DNA from: JAAXGI01 sp965206975
GTDB taxonomy: Bacteria; Gemmatimonadota; Gemmatimonadetes; Longimicrobiales; Gaopeijiaceae
DNA length: 64,000 nucleotides
NCBI GenBank assembly: GCA_965206975.1
Contig: OZ242253.1
Coordinates: 1,550,001 to 1,614,000 of the forward strand
Direction: 5' to 3'
Shown piece after piece: positions 17,420 to 26,191 of the stretch. The position numbers were made by a program, and so were the translations under genes. The notes under the pieces are model-generated. The model worked only from the letters and a program-made list of their open reading frames with translations, was not told the DNA's origin and searched no databases. How positions within the stretch are numbered: position 1 is the stretch's first letter; each line of letters opens with the position of its first letter.

Positions 17420-18454
17420 ATGTCAGAGCCAGCGCTACACGCAGACCTCCACTTCGAGTACACGCCCGAGATTGCGCGTGCCACGGAGCCCCTCTACGAC
17501 GGGCTCCGGGACGTGATCCCCGAGGTGGAGTGGCCGCTCCACGCCCCCTACATCCACCGGATCGAGGAGCTCAAGAAGCGCCGGAATGCGATCATCCTTG
17601 CGCACAACTACCAGACTCCCGAGATCTACCGCGGCGTCGCGGACCTGCGAGGGGACAGCTTGCGGCTGGCGATCGAGGCGGCGTGCACGGATGCGGAGGT
17701 GATCGTCCTCTGCGGGGTCCACTTCATGGCGGAGACGGCGAAGATCCTGAGTCCGGAGAAGACCGTCCTGATCCCGGACCTGCGTGCGGGCTGCTCTCTC
17801 GCGGAATCGATTACCGGCGAGGATGTTCGTGGGCTGCGTGCCCGCCACCCTGGCGTACCCGTCGTGACGTACGTCAACACCTCGGCGGAGGTTAAGGCGG
17901 AGAGTGACGTCTGCTGCACCTCGGCGAATGCTGTTCAGGTCGTCGAGTCGCTCGGCGTCGACCGGGTGATCTTCCTCCCCGACGAGTACCTCGCACACTA
18001 CGTCGCGACGCAGACGGCAGTCGAGATCATCGGATGGGAGGGGCGCTGCGAGGTGCATGAACGGTTCACGGCGGAGGAGGTCCGCGGGTACCGTCGTGCC
18101 GTCCCCGATCTCGTCGTCCTCGCGCACCCCGAGTGCCCCCCGGAGGTGCTCGCTGAGGCCGATTACGTGGGGTCCACGTCGGGGATGGCCAACTACGTAA
18201 GGGATGAGCAGCCGGCCCGCGTCGCGATGATCACCGAGTGTTCGATGAGCGACAATGTCGCCCTCGAGAACCCGGAGGTGGACTTCATCCGGCCGTGTAA
18301 CCTCTGTCCGCACATGAAGCGGATCACCCTGCCCCGGATCGCCCGGGCTCTCGAAGAGATGCAGTACGCGATCGAGATCGAGCCGGAGCTCGCTCGACGG
18401 GCCCGGGGAGCAGTTGAGCGGATGATCGCGATCGGGCGCGGCCGCGGCGGATGA
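17420..18454 (+). CDS. nadA: quinolinate synthase A
   Basis: A 344-aa [4Fe-4S] enzyme that condenses iminoaspartate with dihydroxyacetone phosphate to quinolinate, the second step of de novo NAD synthesis. Three cluster cysteines are in the expected contexts: VLCGVHFMAETAKIL, SDVCCTSANAV and RPCNLCPHMKRITL. AHNYQTPEIY near the N-terminus and TSGMANYV are family signatures. ATG 17420 is preferred to ATG 17399, because the latter lies inside the palindrome and has no ribosome site. The stop overlaps the nadB start (ATGA), so the pair is translationally coupled. Confidence 0.95.
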   Translation: MSEPALHADLHFEYTPEIARATEPLYDGLRDVIPEVEWPLHAPYIHRIEELKKRRNAIILAHNYQTPEIYRGVADLRGDSLRLAIEAACTDAEVIVLCGVHFMAETAKILSPEKTVLIPDLRAGCSLAESITGEDVRGLRARHPGVPVVTYVNTSAEVKAESDVCCTSANAVQVVESLGVDRVIFLPDEYLAHYVATQTAVEIIGWEGRCEVHERFTAEEVRGYRRAVPDLVVLAHPECPPEVLAEADYVGSTSGMANYVRDEQPARVAMITECSMSDNVALENPEVDFIRPCNLCPHMKRITLPRIARALEEMQYAIEIEPELARRARGAVERMIAIGRGRGG

Positions 18455-20172
18455 TCCAAGGCCTCCCCACCGGGGGAGGACGGGGGCGTGCTTGCGGGCC
18501 GGCGCACTTCGCGGATGCGGTCGTGGTCGGGGCGGGCGTGGCGGGCCTTTCGACCGCGCTTGAACTCGCTCGAATCGCCCCAGGTACCAAGATCGTCCTC
18601 CTCACTCGACAGCGTCTCGGCGGGCACGGAGCCTCGCCCCTCGCACAGGGGGGGATCGCGGCGGCACTCGACCCGGGGGACTCCCCTTCTCGCCATGCGG
18701 AGGACACCGAGCAAGCGGCGGGCGGACTCGGGCAGCGCGAGTTGATCGATCTCCTGACGGGAGAGGGTCCGCGGCGTGTGCAGGAGCTCATCGGACTGGG
18801 CGCCCGCTTCGATCGGGATGCCTCGGGCGAGCTCGCGCTCGGGCTCGAGGGGGCGCACTCGCGGCGGCGGATCCTTCACGCCGACGGGGACCGGACGGGG
18901 GCCGAGGTGACCCGTGCCCTCGCCGAGGCTGCCCGGCGGTGCCCGGAGATCCAGGTCTCGCAGGAGATGCAGGCCGTCGAGCTCTGGGCTTCCGATGCAC
19001 GCGTCCTGGGTCTCTCGGCCGAATCGACCGACGGCGGCCTTCATCGGATCCGGGCGGGTGCCACGGTGCTTGCCACCGGCGGGCCCGGGCGTGTCTACGC
19101 GCGGACGACCGCTCCGGCGGGACTGGACGGCGACGGCCTCGCGATGGCGGCACGCGCCGGCGCACGGCTCCGTGACCTCGAATTCGTGCAGTTCCATCCG
19201 ACGGCGCTCGATGTGGGAGCCGATCCGCTCCCGCTCGTGACGGAGGCGCTCCGGGGCGCCGGCGCGAAGCTCGTGGGCGAGGCGGGTGAGGGCATCCCTG
19301 GGGTCGACGCGGGGGGAGGAGAGCTTGCCTCCCGCGACCGGGTGTCTCGTGCGCTGTGGAAGGAGATCGAGAGAGGGGAGAGGGTCTTCCTGGATGCGCG
19401 GTCGATCCTCGAGGGGACGGGTGCGACGCAGTTTCCGGGGGTGGTTCGAACGTGCAAGAGTTACGGTATCGACCCCTCACGCGAGTTGATCCCGGTGACC
19501 CCTGCTGCGCACTACCACATGGGGGGCGTCGCCGTCGATGCGGATGGCCGAAGCTCGCTAGAAGGACTCTGGGCCGTGGGGGAGGTCGCCGGCTCGGGCC
19601 TTCACGGCGCGAATCGGCTTGCCAGCAATTCCCTGCTTGAGGGTCTGGTCTTCGGGGCCCGGGTGGCCCGGGCGTTGGCGCGGGAACTCCCTGCCTCGTG
19701 CGAGGTCGGCGCCGCCGAGGAGAGGACGTGCGTTGTGCGAGTCACGGCCGAAGGCGGGCGCGGGGTGCTCCCGCCCGAGGTTGCGCTCCGAATCCGGAGC
19801 CTCATGTGGAAGCTTGCGGGGGTCGTTCGAACCGGGAGGGGCCTGAGTGAAGCCGTGGACGGCCTGGCCCGAATCGAGCGCGACCTCTCGCCTCAGCTTA
19901 CGGCGTGCCGGAGAAACCTCCTCCTTGCCGCGCAGATGATCGCGCACGCCGCGCTCGCGCGCAGGGAGAGTGTCGGGAGCCACTATCGTAAGGACGCACC
20001 GGCATTGCGAGGTCTTTCCCTGCGTCACAGCGTCCTAGAGCTTCTCCCGGAGGCTCCGGGCGTCATCAGCGTCGGGCTCGAGCACGAGCCGACCCCTTCG
20101 GTTCCCCTCGGTCGGCTGGCATCGGGGAAGCCTGCGGGCTCCCGAACTACGCCGCCGTCCCCAGACCCTTGA
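18451..20172 (+). CDS. nadB: L-aspartate oxidase
   Basis: A 573-aa FAD enzyme that oxidises L-aspartate to iminoaspartate for NadA. Seen: the dinucleotide-binding VVVGAGVAGLSTALE, LAQGGIAAALDPGDSP, the substrate-region ILHADGDRTGAEV, EFVQFHPTAL, the AAHYHMGGVAVD block with the active-site residues, and SGLHGANRLASNSLLEGLVFG. The C-terminal helical domain runs from about residue 430. It overlaps nadA by four bases. nadC is not in the window. Confidence 0.95.
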   Translation: MIQGLPTGGGRGRACGPAHFADAVVVGAGVAGLSTALELARIAPGTKIVLLTRQRLGGHGASPLAQGGIAAALDPGDSPSRHAEDTEQAAGGLGQRELIDLLTGEGPRRVQELIGLGARFDRDASGELALGLEGAHSRRRILHADGDRTGAEVTRALAEAARRCPEIQVSQEMQAVELWASDARVLGLSAESTDGGLHRIRAGATVLATGGPGRVYARTTAPAGLDGDGLAMAARAGARLRDLEFVQFHPTALDVGADPLPLVTEALRGAGAKLVGEAGEGIPGVDAGGGELASRDRVSRALWKEIERGERVFLDARSILEGTGATQFPGVVRTCKSYGIDPSRELIPVTPAAHYHMGGVAVDADGRSSLEGLWAVGEVAGSGLHGANRLASNSLLEGLVFGARVARALARELPASCEVGAAEERTCVVRVTAEGGRGVLPPEVALRIRSLMWKLAGVVRTGRGLSEAVDGLARIERDLSPQLTACRRNLLLAAQMIAHAALARRESVGSHYRKDAPALRGLSLRHSVLELLPEAPGVISVGLEHEPTPSVPLGRLASGKPAGSRTTPPSPDP

Positions 20173-20272
20173 TCTGTCCGCAGGTCCCGGCCTGTGCACT
20201 TTGAGAGCCGCTCCGTGGCCACTCGGTCACCGCTGCACACGTTCCCGCTTCCCGCGCCGGGTGGTGGCGGGG

Positions 20273-20306
20273 CGGTGCGTGGGGGTAACGCCCCCCCCCC
20301 GCACCG
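20273..20306. terminator. hairpin between convergent nadB and ArsA-type gene
   Basis: CGGTGC at 20273 pairs with GCACCG ending at 20306, and a G5 run pairs into a C10 run around TAACG. There is one mismatch in the stem. It sits between two converging genes and is a plausible terminator for both. Confidence 0.5.
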
Positions 20307-20365
20307 ATTCGCGATGGAAGTTTTGCACACGCCGCGCCGGCGCACCGGCACCTCGGCAGTTCGGT

Positions 20366-21415
20366 CTAGGGGATCGCGCCGGGCCGCAGGTGCTCGACGA
20401 CCTTGTGGAGGCTATCGATCCCCTCCACGTCCCGGCGAAGGAGGGGGACCCTCACCCGGGTGAAGTCGGGGAAGAGCCGGTCGATCCGGGCGAGGTATTC
20501 GCGCTCTTGGTCGCGCCGGCTTTCGAGGAACTCTCCTAGCGGCGCCTCAGGGAGGACACGGTTCACGACGAGTCCGGCCACCGGCACTCGATGCTCTGCC
20601 AGAATCGCGAGCGCTTTCTCCGTCTCCAGGATCGGCAGCTTCTCGGGGATGAGGACCATCACGAAGGCCGTGGTCTCGGGATCGAGGAGGAGACGGCGAG
20701 CGCGCGAGAAGTTGCGGCGGCGGGAGAGAAGGATCTCGCGGATCCTTCGGCCCTGCTCGTCGCGGGGTCCCTCTTCCACCTGGTCGAACCAGGAGAGCTC
20801 GTCCCCCGTCGGAGCCGGCGCTTCGCCGGCGCTCCCTTGCCCCTTCTTCTTCTCTCTCCCGGTGAGGCGCTCGAGGGCACGCCCGAAGGAGTCCGATCGA
20901 GCACGGCTCCTCAGAAGTCCGTCCGTCCACGCGGCCATGATCTCCGGGAGGGCCAACAGGCGGAGGGTGTGGCCCGTAGGAGCGGTATCGAAGATGACCT
21001 GGTCGAAGTCGCTCCCCGCGTCCCCCATCAGCCTCGCCATCCGCTCCATGAGCGCGGCCTCGGTAGCCCCGGGGGAGTGGCGCGCCAATGCGATCTGCCG
21101 CTCGATCTCCGGATACATCGCGGGGCGGACGAAGGCGCGCATCGTGCCCGCGACCTCCTCGAGGTATCGATCGACTTCCCCTTCCGGCTCGAGCTCGAGG
21201 CCCCAGAGGCCGGAGACGATCTCCCGCTGCCGGTTTCCGATCCGTTGGTCGAAGAGGTCCCCGAGAGAGTGCGCGGGATCGGTCGAGACGAGAAGGACCC
21301 GCCTCCCGGACTCGGCCCCGGCGAGAGCGAGGGCGGCGGCGGTCGTCGTCTTACCGACCCCGCCCTTCCCGCCCACGAAGAGCAGGCGCTGCCCCCGGGT
21401 GGACAGTTCGCTCAC
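20366..21415 (-). CDS. ArsA/Get3-family ATPase
   Basis: A 349-aa deviant-Walker P-loop ATPase. The P-loop GGKGGVGKTTT is at residues ~15-25, with switch LVSTDPAHSLGDLF and FDTAPTGHTLRLL. It is a single-domain form, not the duplicated arsenite pump ATPase. A charged insert (GREKKKGQGSAGEAP) sits in mid-protein. No arsenite transporter or ArsR regulator is nearby. Instead it follows cstA and a small CC-ending gene on the same strand, so a role in membrane-protein handling or in that transporter's biogenesis is more likely than arsenic export. That role is inference. Confidence 0.88.
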   Translation of the reverse strand: MSELSTRGQRLLFVGGKGGVGKTTTAAALALAGAESGRRVLLVSTDPAHSLGDLFDQRIGNRQREIVSGLWGLELEPEGEVDRYLEEVAGTMRAFVRPAMYPEIERQIALARHSPGATEAALMERMARLMGDAGSDFDQVIFDTAPTGHTLRLLALPEIMAAWTDGLLRSRARSDSFGRALERLTGREKKKGQGSAGEAPAPTGDELSWFDQVEEGPRDEQGRRIREILLSRRRNFSRARRLLLDPETTAFVMVLIPEKLPILETEKALAILAEHRVPVAGLVVNRVLPEAPLGEFLESRRDQEREYLARIDRLFPDFTRVRVPLLRRDVEGIDSLHKVVEHLRPGAIP

Positions 21416-21466
21416 GAAGCTACGCGGCCTCGGCCGGAGGAGGTCCGCTCGCGGACCCCCGGAGGC

Positions 21467-21730
21467 TCAGCAGCAGCGGAAGTCCTCGAGGGGAGACCTC
21501 TCCATCCCCATCCGCGTATGCCACTCGTGGAAGCGGTCATAGAGCACGGGGAGGAGTTCGAGCGTGTAGTAGCTTGCAGGGTTCGGGACCCCGAGCATGT
21601 CGGAGAAGACGAGGAGCATGAAGAGATCCTCCTCCTCCCGCTTCTCGCGCGCGAGGGCCCCCCGGTGCCGTCCCTCGTAGAACTCCTGAAGGAGTTCCCA
21701 CCCGTGTCGAAGGCGCGCCTCAAGTCGCAT
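21467..21730 (-). CDS. small protein ending Cys-Cys (cory-CC-star-like)
   Basis: An 87-aa protein with an amphipathic charged start (LRHGWELLQEFYEGRHRG), a hydrophobic core (LFMLLVFSDMLGVPNPASYY) and a final SPLEDFRCC. I recall a small-protein family named for this Cys-Cys-stop ending (cory-CC-star). The assignment rests on the ending and size, not on a search. It lies between cstA (76 bases) and the ArsA-type ATPase (51 bases) on the same strand. A C-terminal CC could hold a metal, a thiol or a lipid. Confidence 0.72.
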   Translation of the reverse strand: MRLEARLRHGWELLQEFYEGRHRGALAREKREEEDLFMLLVFSDMLGVPNPASYYTLELLPVLYDRFHEWHTRMGMERSPLEDFRCC

Positions 21731-21806
21731 CGTCCGGATCCAACGGGGCCGAATCTCGCGGGCGGAGGACGGGGTCCTCGCCCCGGCAGCGCTTCTTCCC
21801 GCGCCG

Positions 21807-23480
21807 CTAGGCGGCAGCGTCTTCCCTTCCCGTCCTCGACCGGTTCAGCGCGCCGAGCGCCTCGAGGCCGACCCATATCGTCGTCGTGAGGATCACGAGG
21901 TCCATTGCGACGAGCAGCGTGTTGCCGGCTTCCCAGTACCCGCGAAGCTGCACGAGGAGGGCCCAGATCGTCATTGTCACGAGGAAGGCGAAGGGAACGA
22001 GGGTGAAGACCGTTCTCCGCCGCTGCTTCATGAGAATCACACTCAGGATCAGGAGGGTCAGCGCCGCGAGGAGCTGGTTCGTCGTCCCAAAGAGCGGCCA
22101 GATCTCAAGGCCTCCCGTCCCGCCGCCCTCGCCCGCGCCGAAGGCAAGCGCGATGCAGGCGCCGACCGCCACGGTCGTCGAGATCCACCGACCGCGGAGG
22201 AGCGGGAGGTTATAGATGTTTCCGCACTCCTGGACGATGTAGCGCTGCAGGCGTACGCCCGTGTCCATCGTGGTGGCGGCGAAGAGGACCGCCATGACCG
22301 CGAGGAAGGTTTGCGAGAACCCTTCGGGGAATCCGAGTCCGTCCGAAATGATGTTCCCGCCCCCGAATACGAAGGCGGAGACGCCCTGCGTTGCGAACGC
22401 GGTATAGAAGCCTTCCCATGCCTCGAGCGTCGCAAACCCTGCCGTCGTGGCAAGGATTGCGGCGATCGCGAGGCTGCCCTCGCCTACGGCCCCTAGGTAC
22501 CCGACGAAGGGGACGTCCGTCTCGCGGTTGAGCTGTTTCGAGGTGGTCCCCGAGGAGACGAGGCCGTGGAATCCGGAGATCGCCCCGCACGCGATCGTCA
22601 CGAAGAGGAGGGGGACGAAGGGGGGCGCGCCCTCGGGGATCGCCGTGTTAAAGGCGGGCGCGACAATCGCGGGATTGCCGAGGATCACCGCTCCGTAGAA
22701 AACGGCCAGGGCGATGAAGAGCTGCAGGCCGTTGATGTAGTCCCGCGGCTGAAGGAGGAGCCAGACCGGGAGCGACGACGCGAAGAATGCATATGCGAAG
22801 AGGACGAGCACCCAGATGGCTGCCCCTTGGAGCCCGAAGGCGTCGGGCATCGTGATGGGGATTTCGTTCCCGACGAACATCGAGGCATACAGGAGAATCA
22901 GCCCGATTACTGAGGGCCAGAGGAGCGGAACCCCTCTTCGGTAGAGCGCCCACCCGATCCCCATCGCGACGGCGATCACGAACCAAGAGGGGATCACGGA
23001 ACTCGGGAAGTCCTGGAAGAGCCCGGCGATCACGATCGCGAATACCGCGTTCACCATCAGAAGGAGGAGGAAGATCACGACCATGAAAAGGCTTCGTGCC
23101 CGCGCGCCCACTACGGATTCGGTGAGCGCTCCGATCGATTTTCCCTCGTTCCGGATGCTCGCCCAGAGCGCTCCCGCATCGTGCACCCCCGCGAAGAAGA
23201 TCGTCCCGAGCGTCACCCAGAGGAAGGCGGGGAGCCAGCCCCAGATCACGGCGATCGCCGGACCTACGATCGGTGCCGCGCCGGCCACCGAGGTGAAGTG
23301 ATGGCCCCAGAGCACCCACTTGTTCGTCGGTACGAAGTCTACCCCGTCCTCCTGCGCGTGGGCGGGGGTCTCGAAGTCCGGATCGAGCTGGAAGATGCGC
23401 TTCCCGATAAACCTCGCGTAGAACCTGTAGCCCAGCGCGAAGGCACCGAGCCCCAGCGCCGCCAGAAGAATCGCGTTCAT
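21807..23480 (-). CDS. cstA: carbon starvation protein A, peptide/pyruvate transporter family
   Basis: A 557-aa polytopic inner-membrane protein with about 15 hydrophobic segments. CstA signatures are clear: RFYARFIGKRIFQLD near the N-terminus, the KWVLWGHHFTSVAGAAPIVGPAIAVIWGW block, and SGFHGLVSSGTTSKQL, FAATTMDTGVRLQRYI and LFGTTNQLLAALTLL. Family members take up peptides or pyruvate, often under carbon limitation. It is shorter than the ~700-aa enterobacterial CstA. It starts an apparent operon with a small CC-ending protein and an ArsA-type ATPase. Confidence 0.94.
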   Translation of the reverse strand: MNAILLAALGLGAFALGYRFYARFIGKRIFQLDPDFETPAHAQEDGVDFVPTNKWVLWGHHFTSVAGAAPIVGPAIAVIWGWLPAFLWVTLGTIFFAGVHDAGALWASIRNEGKSIGALTESVVGARARSLFMVVIFLLLLMVNAVFAIVIAGLFQDFPSSVIPSWFVIAVAMGIGWALYRRGVPLLWPSVIGLILLYASMFVGNEIPITMPDAFGLQGAAIWVLVLFAYAFFASSLPVWLLLQPRDYINGLQLFIALAVFYGAVILGNPAIVAPAFNTAIPEGAPPFVPLLFVTIACGAISGFHGLVSSGTTSKQLNRETDVPFVGYLGAVGEGSLAIAAILATTAGFATLEAWEGFYTAFATQGVSAFVFGGGNIISDGLGFPEGFSQTFLAVMAVLFAATTMDTGVRLQRYIVQECGNIYNLPLLRGRWISTTVAVGACIALAFGAGEGGGTGGLEIWPLFGTTNQLLAALTLLILSVILMKQRRRTVFTLVPFAFLVTMTIWALLVQLRGYWEAGNTLLVAMDLVILTTTIWVGLEALGALNRSRTGREDAAA

Positions 23481-23758
23481 CCGCTACGCACCTCTCTCAG
23501 TCGGTGGCTGCCGCCTCGATCGATATTGTGCCCCGCCACACTCTCCGGCCCACGCCGGTAAGCGGCGGAAGGTAGGCGCCGCCGGTAACCGTTGCAAGCG
23601 GAGCCCGGAGCGGTGCCCGGGCGGGACGGGAGGAGAAACGCAAGCGGGCGACGACCGCGCCCGCGGCCGCCGCCCGATGGATCCGCCGCTTCGAAACGGC
23701 ATCGGTTACCGAATGTCCGGGGCCTTCGCCCCCGCTGCCTCGCTCCGGTGGGCCGGCG

Positions 23759-24238
23759 CTACTGGCCAGGCGTCACCGTGATCTGCATGAGCCCTTCCGC
23801 ATCGGCGGGAAGTTCGGTGTCTCCCGCCGGCGCGCCGTTCAGCTCGAGCATGTACGCCACCACGTCCGTGTACTCCTGCGCCGAGAGGCGGCCCGGGGAG
23901 TCGTAGGGCATCGTCATCCGGAGATTCTCCCACATCTGGTGGATCGGGCGTCCGGACCAGACACGGATGAACATCGGGTTTGTCCACTCGGTCTGGGAGT
24001 GGCACGCGAAGCAGACGGCCTGGGCCGTCTCCTGGCCCCGGTCCGCCTGGGAGGAGGTGAAGACGCCGTCCCAGATTGTGGCAGCCGCGGTGGGCTCCGG
24101 CTCCGGCTCCGGTTCGGGCGCCGGCTGAGCTGCGACCGTGGCCGCGCCGCCCGGGTCGCTCGCCTGCATCGATCCCCCCGACGCGCAGCCCGTCACGAGA
24201 AGGACCGCCAACCAGCAGATCTCCGGCTTGACTTTCAT
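23759..24238 (-). CDS. monohaem cytochrome c lipoprotein
   Basis: A 159-aa exported electron carrier. ATG 24238 has GAAGGAAG just upstream and gives MKVKPEICWLAVLLVTGCASG, with a lipobox ending at about Cys18. A Pro/Glu linker (PEPEPEPEP) follows. The haem site is CFACH at about residue 77, with a likely Met axial ligand in the RMTMPYDSPGRLS block, followed by EYTDVVAYMLELNG, the usual C-terminal helix of class I cytochromes. It stands alone behind its own predicted promoter, and the redox partner is not evident. Confidence 0.88.
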   Translation of the reverse strand: MKVKPEICWLAVLLVTGCASGGSMQASDPGGAATVAAQPAPEPEPEPEPTAAATIWDGVFTSSQADRGQETAQAVCFACHSQTEWTNPMFIRVWSGRPIHQMWENLRMTMPYDSPGRLSAQEYTDVVAYMLELNGAPAGDTELPADAEGLMQITVTPGQ

Positions 24239-24295
24239 TTGCGCTTCCTTCGTCGGTTGCACCACACCCGGTTTCTATAGCTGAAATAGCGCAAA

Positions 24296-24325
24296 ACGGT
24301 ACGCCCGACGTGCGGCGGTTGTCAA
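24296..24325 (-). promoter_or_regulatory. candidate promoter of the cytochrome c lipoprotein
   Basis: On the minus strand: TTGACA (24325-24320), an 18-base spacer, then TACCGT (24301-24296). The predicted start site is about 50 bases before the ATG. It has the same TTGAC-N18-TAnnnT form as two other sites in the window, and its -35 overlaps the last codon or two of the upstream MTHFR-like gene. Confidence 0.58.
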
Positions 24326-25278
24326 CTGCGCCCCCGCCGGCCATCCCCGCGAGGAGCTGCCGGACGGAAGAGCGCGCGCCCGGGATCGGGGGGCGGGGCC
24401 CCCGCCTCGATCCGGACGAGGTGTTCGAGCGCGGACCTAGGGTTCAAGTTGCTCAGGTAGGTGCGCGTCACCCCTCGATCGGCGAGTGCCTGGAGCGTTC
24501 TCGAGGAAATCTCCTCGGGGGAGGCTCCAGTATCGAACTCGGCCACGAGTTCGTCGATCGGGACGGGGAGGAACCTGGAAAGGTGCGCGAGCGTCCGCCG
24601 TGACCCGCTCCGGTAGTGGAATACGCCGACGAGTCCCGGAACCTCGAGCGAGCGCTGTTCCGATTCCTCTAGGAAGTGCTCGAGGGCCCCCATCCGGTGG
24701 TGGGATACGACCTGCGTCACGTAGTAGTCCGCCACGTGCCCGGGATCTCGGAGGAGCTCCACCTGCGAGACGGGACCCGCGTAGGGGTTCACCCACGCTC
24801 CGAGCCGGAGACCTGGAACCTTCTCCCGGATGATCCTCCGGAGATCCCTCGATCTCTCCGTGCAGCGCGGGGCTCCGACATCCCGGTCGCCCCCCGTGAC
24901 GGTGATCGCCTCCACGCCGAGCGAGGCGGCGCGCTTGGCGAAAAGGAGACAGTAGTCGAGGGTGTGCTTGCACGTAAGGAAGGGGACGACGCCCGAGAGA
25001 TCTGCGTGCTCCCCGAGGCTCGAGGTCAGGTGCTGCAGGCTCTCCTCCTCCCTCGAGCCGATCGCGTCGTCTGTAAAGAGGACGAAGCGCCCCTCCCCGA
25101 GGAGCATGCGGGCCGCGCGGTTCAGGTCGATCCACGCGTCCACCGAGTCCCCCTGGGAGAGCTCGCGAAGCGGGGGGCGAAATTCGATGGCCCGGACGGC
25201 TTCCCCAGCGGCGAGCGCCGCCACGAATCCGGATTCCCGCTGCTTCGGGGGCTTCACCCCCTCGTCCCCTCCGCTCAC
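24322..25278 (-). CDS. methylenetetrahydrofolate reductase-like protein
   Basis: A 318-aa TIM-barrel protein of the MTHFR superfamily. Seen: AIEFRPPL in place of the N-terminal EFFPP strand, LTCKHTLDYCLLFAKRAASL, a GVEAITVTGGDRDVGAP loop, RLGAWVNPYAGP and DYYVTQVV for the flavin site. It is divergent, so catalysis is likely but not certain. GTG 25278 has GGAGG six bases upstream; GTG 25257 is the alternative. It is the last gene of the metH run, right after a homocysteine methyltransferase. In YitJ-type proteins these two domains are fused; here they are separate genes. Confidence 0.75.
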   Translation of the reverse strand: MSGGDEGVKPPKQRESGFVAALAAGEAVRAIEFRPPLRELSQGDSVDAWIDLNRAARMLLGEGRFVLFTDDAIGSREEESLQHLTSSLGEHADLSGVVPFLTCKHTLDYCLLFAKRAASLGVEAITVTGGDRDVGAPRCTERSRDLRRIIREKVPGLRLGAWVNPYAGPVSQVELLRDPGHVADYYVTQVVSHHRMGALEHFLEESEQRSLEVPGLVGVFHYRSGSRRTLAHLSRFLPVPIDELVAEFDTGASPEEISSRTLQALADRGVTRTYLSNLNPRSALEHLVRIEAGAPPPDPGRALFRPAAPRGDGRRGRS

Positions 25279-25330
25279 CGCCCTCCTCCCCCCGAATCGT
25301 TCCGAGGGCCTCCTCCCGCGGCCGGCCACC

Positions 25331-26191
25331 TCACCGCCCCGAGATGGCCCGGATGTGTTCCGGTCCGGTTCCGCAGCATCCGCCGAGGAAGCGCGCGCCG
25401 GCCTCTGCCATGCGGGCCGCATACCTCGCGAAGAAGGCCGGAGTCGAGAGATACATCTGCCGCCCGCCGACGAGCTGCGGGAGCCCTCTATTCGGCTGTG
25501 CGACGAGGGGTGTGCCCGTCACCGCGGCCATCCGCCCCACGACCTCGAGCATCTCCGGCGGACCCACCGAGCAGTTGGCCCCGATCACGTCGGCCCCGGT
25601 GCCCTCCAGTCTTCCTGCCACCGTCTCGGCGTCGAGCCCCTTCGAGGTGCGTCCCCCCGCCCCGAAGGTGACCTGGGCAAAGACGGGGAGATCCGAGATC
25701 GAACGGACGGCCCCGATTGCGGCCTCGAGCTCCGAGAGCTCCGAGAAGGTCTCGAGGACAAACCCGTCGACGCCTCCCTCGACGAGTCCCTCAGCCTGCT
25801 CCCGGAAGTACCCATGGACCTCGGTCTCGGATGCCGGACCCGATGGGGCCATACCGAGCCCGAGCGGACCCATCGACCCCAGGACGGCGGCGTCCTCCCC
25901 CCCGGCGCCCCGGCCGAGCTCGGCCGCTCGTACATTGATCTCCCGGGCCCGTTCCTCGAGTCCGAAGCCGGAGAGCCGAACACGATTTGCCCCGAAGCTG
26001 TTCGTCTCCAGGATCTCTGCTCCCGCCTCGAGGTACTCCCGGTGGATCCCCTCGACGAGCTCAGGCTCGGTCAGGTTCAGCGCATCGCAGCAGACGTTCA
26101 CGAAGACCCCGCGTTCGTAGAGGAGCGTTCCCATCGCTCCGTCGAGGAGGTGGAGCCCGTCCCCGGCAATCATGGAGCGGAGCCGACTCAC
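25331..26191 (-). CDS. free-standing homocysteine S-methyltransferase domain protein
   Basis: A 286-aa Zn-dependent homocysteine methyltransferase barrel: LHLLDGAMGTLLYERG, ILETNSFGANRVRL, Cys in GANCSVGPPE and the Cys pair GGCCGTGPEHI that bind zinc. The GTG start at 26191 overlaps the metH stop (GTGA). It matches the N-terminal module of MetH and of YitJ. As a stand-alone protein next to a complete metH it may use another methyl donor such as S-methylmethionine, or act with the adjacent MTHFR-like protein. Confidence 0.9.
   Translation of the reverse strand: MSRLRSMIAGDGLHLLDGAMGTLLYERGVFVNVCCDALNLTEPELVEGIHREYLEAGAEILETNSFGANRVRLSGFGLEERAREINVRAAELGRGAGGEDAAVLGSMGPLGLGMAPSGPASETEVHGYFREQAEGLVEGGVDGFVLETFSELSELEAAIGAVRSISDLPVFAQVTFGAGGRTSKGLDAETVAGRLEGTGADVIGANCSVGPPEMLEVVGRMAAVTGTPLVAQPNRGLPQLVGGRQMYLSTPAFFARYAARMAEAGARFLGGCCGTGPEHIRAISGR

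Noticed and set aside
23530..23560. Sigma-54-like TGGC element upstream of cstA on the minus strand
   Set aside because: The second half lacks the TTGC element at proper spacing.
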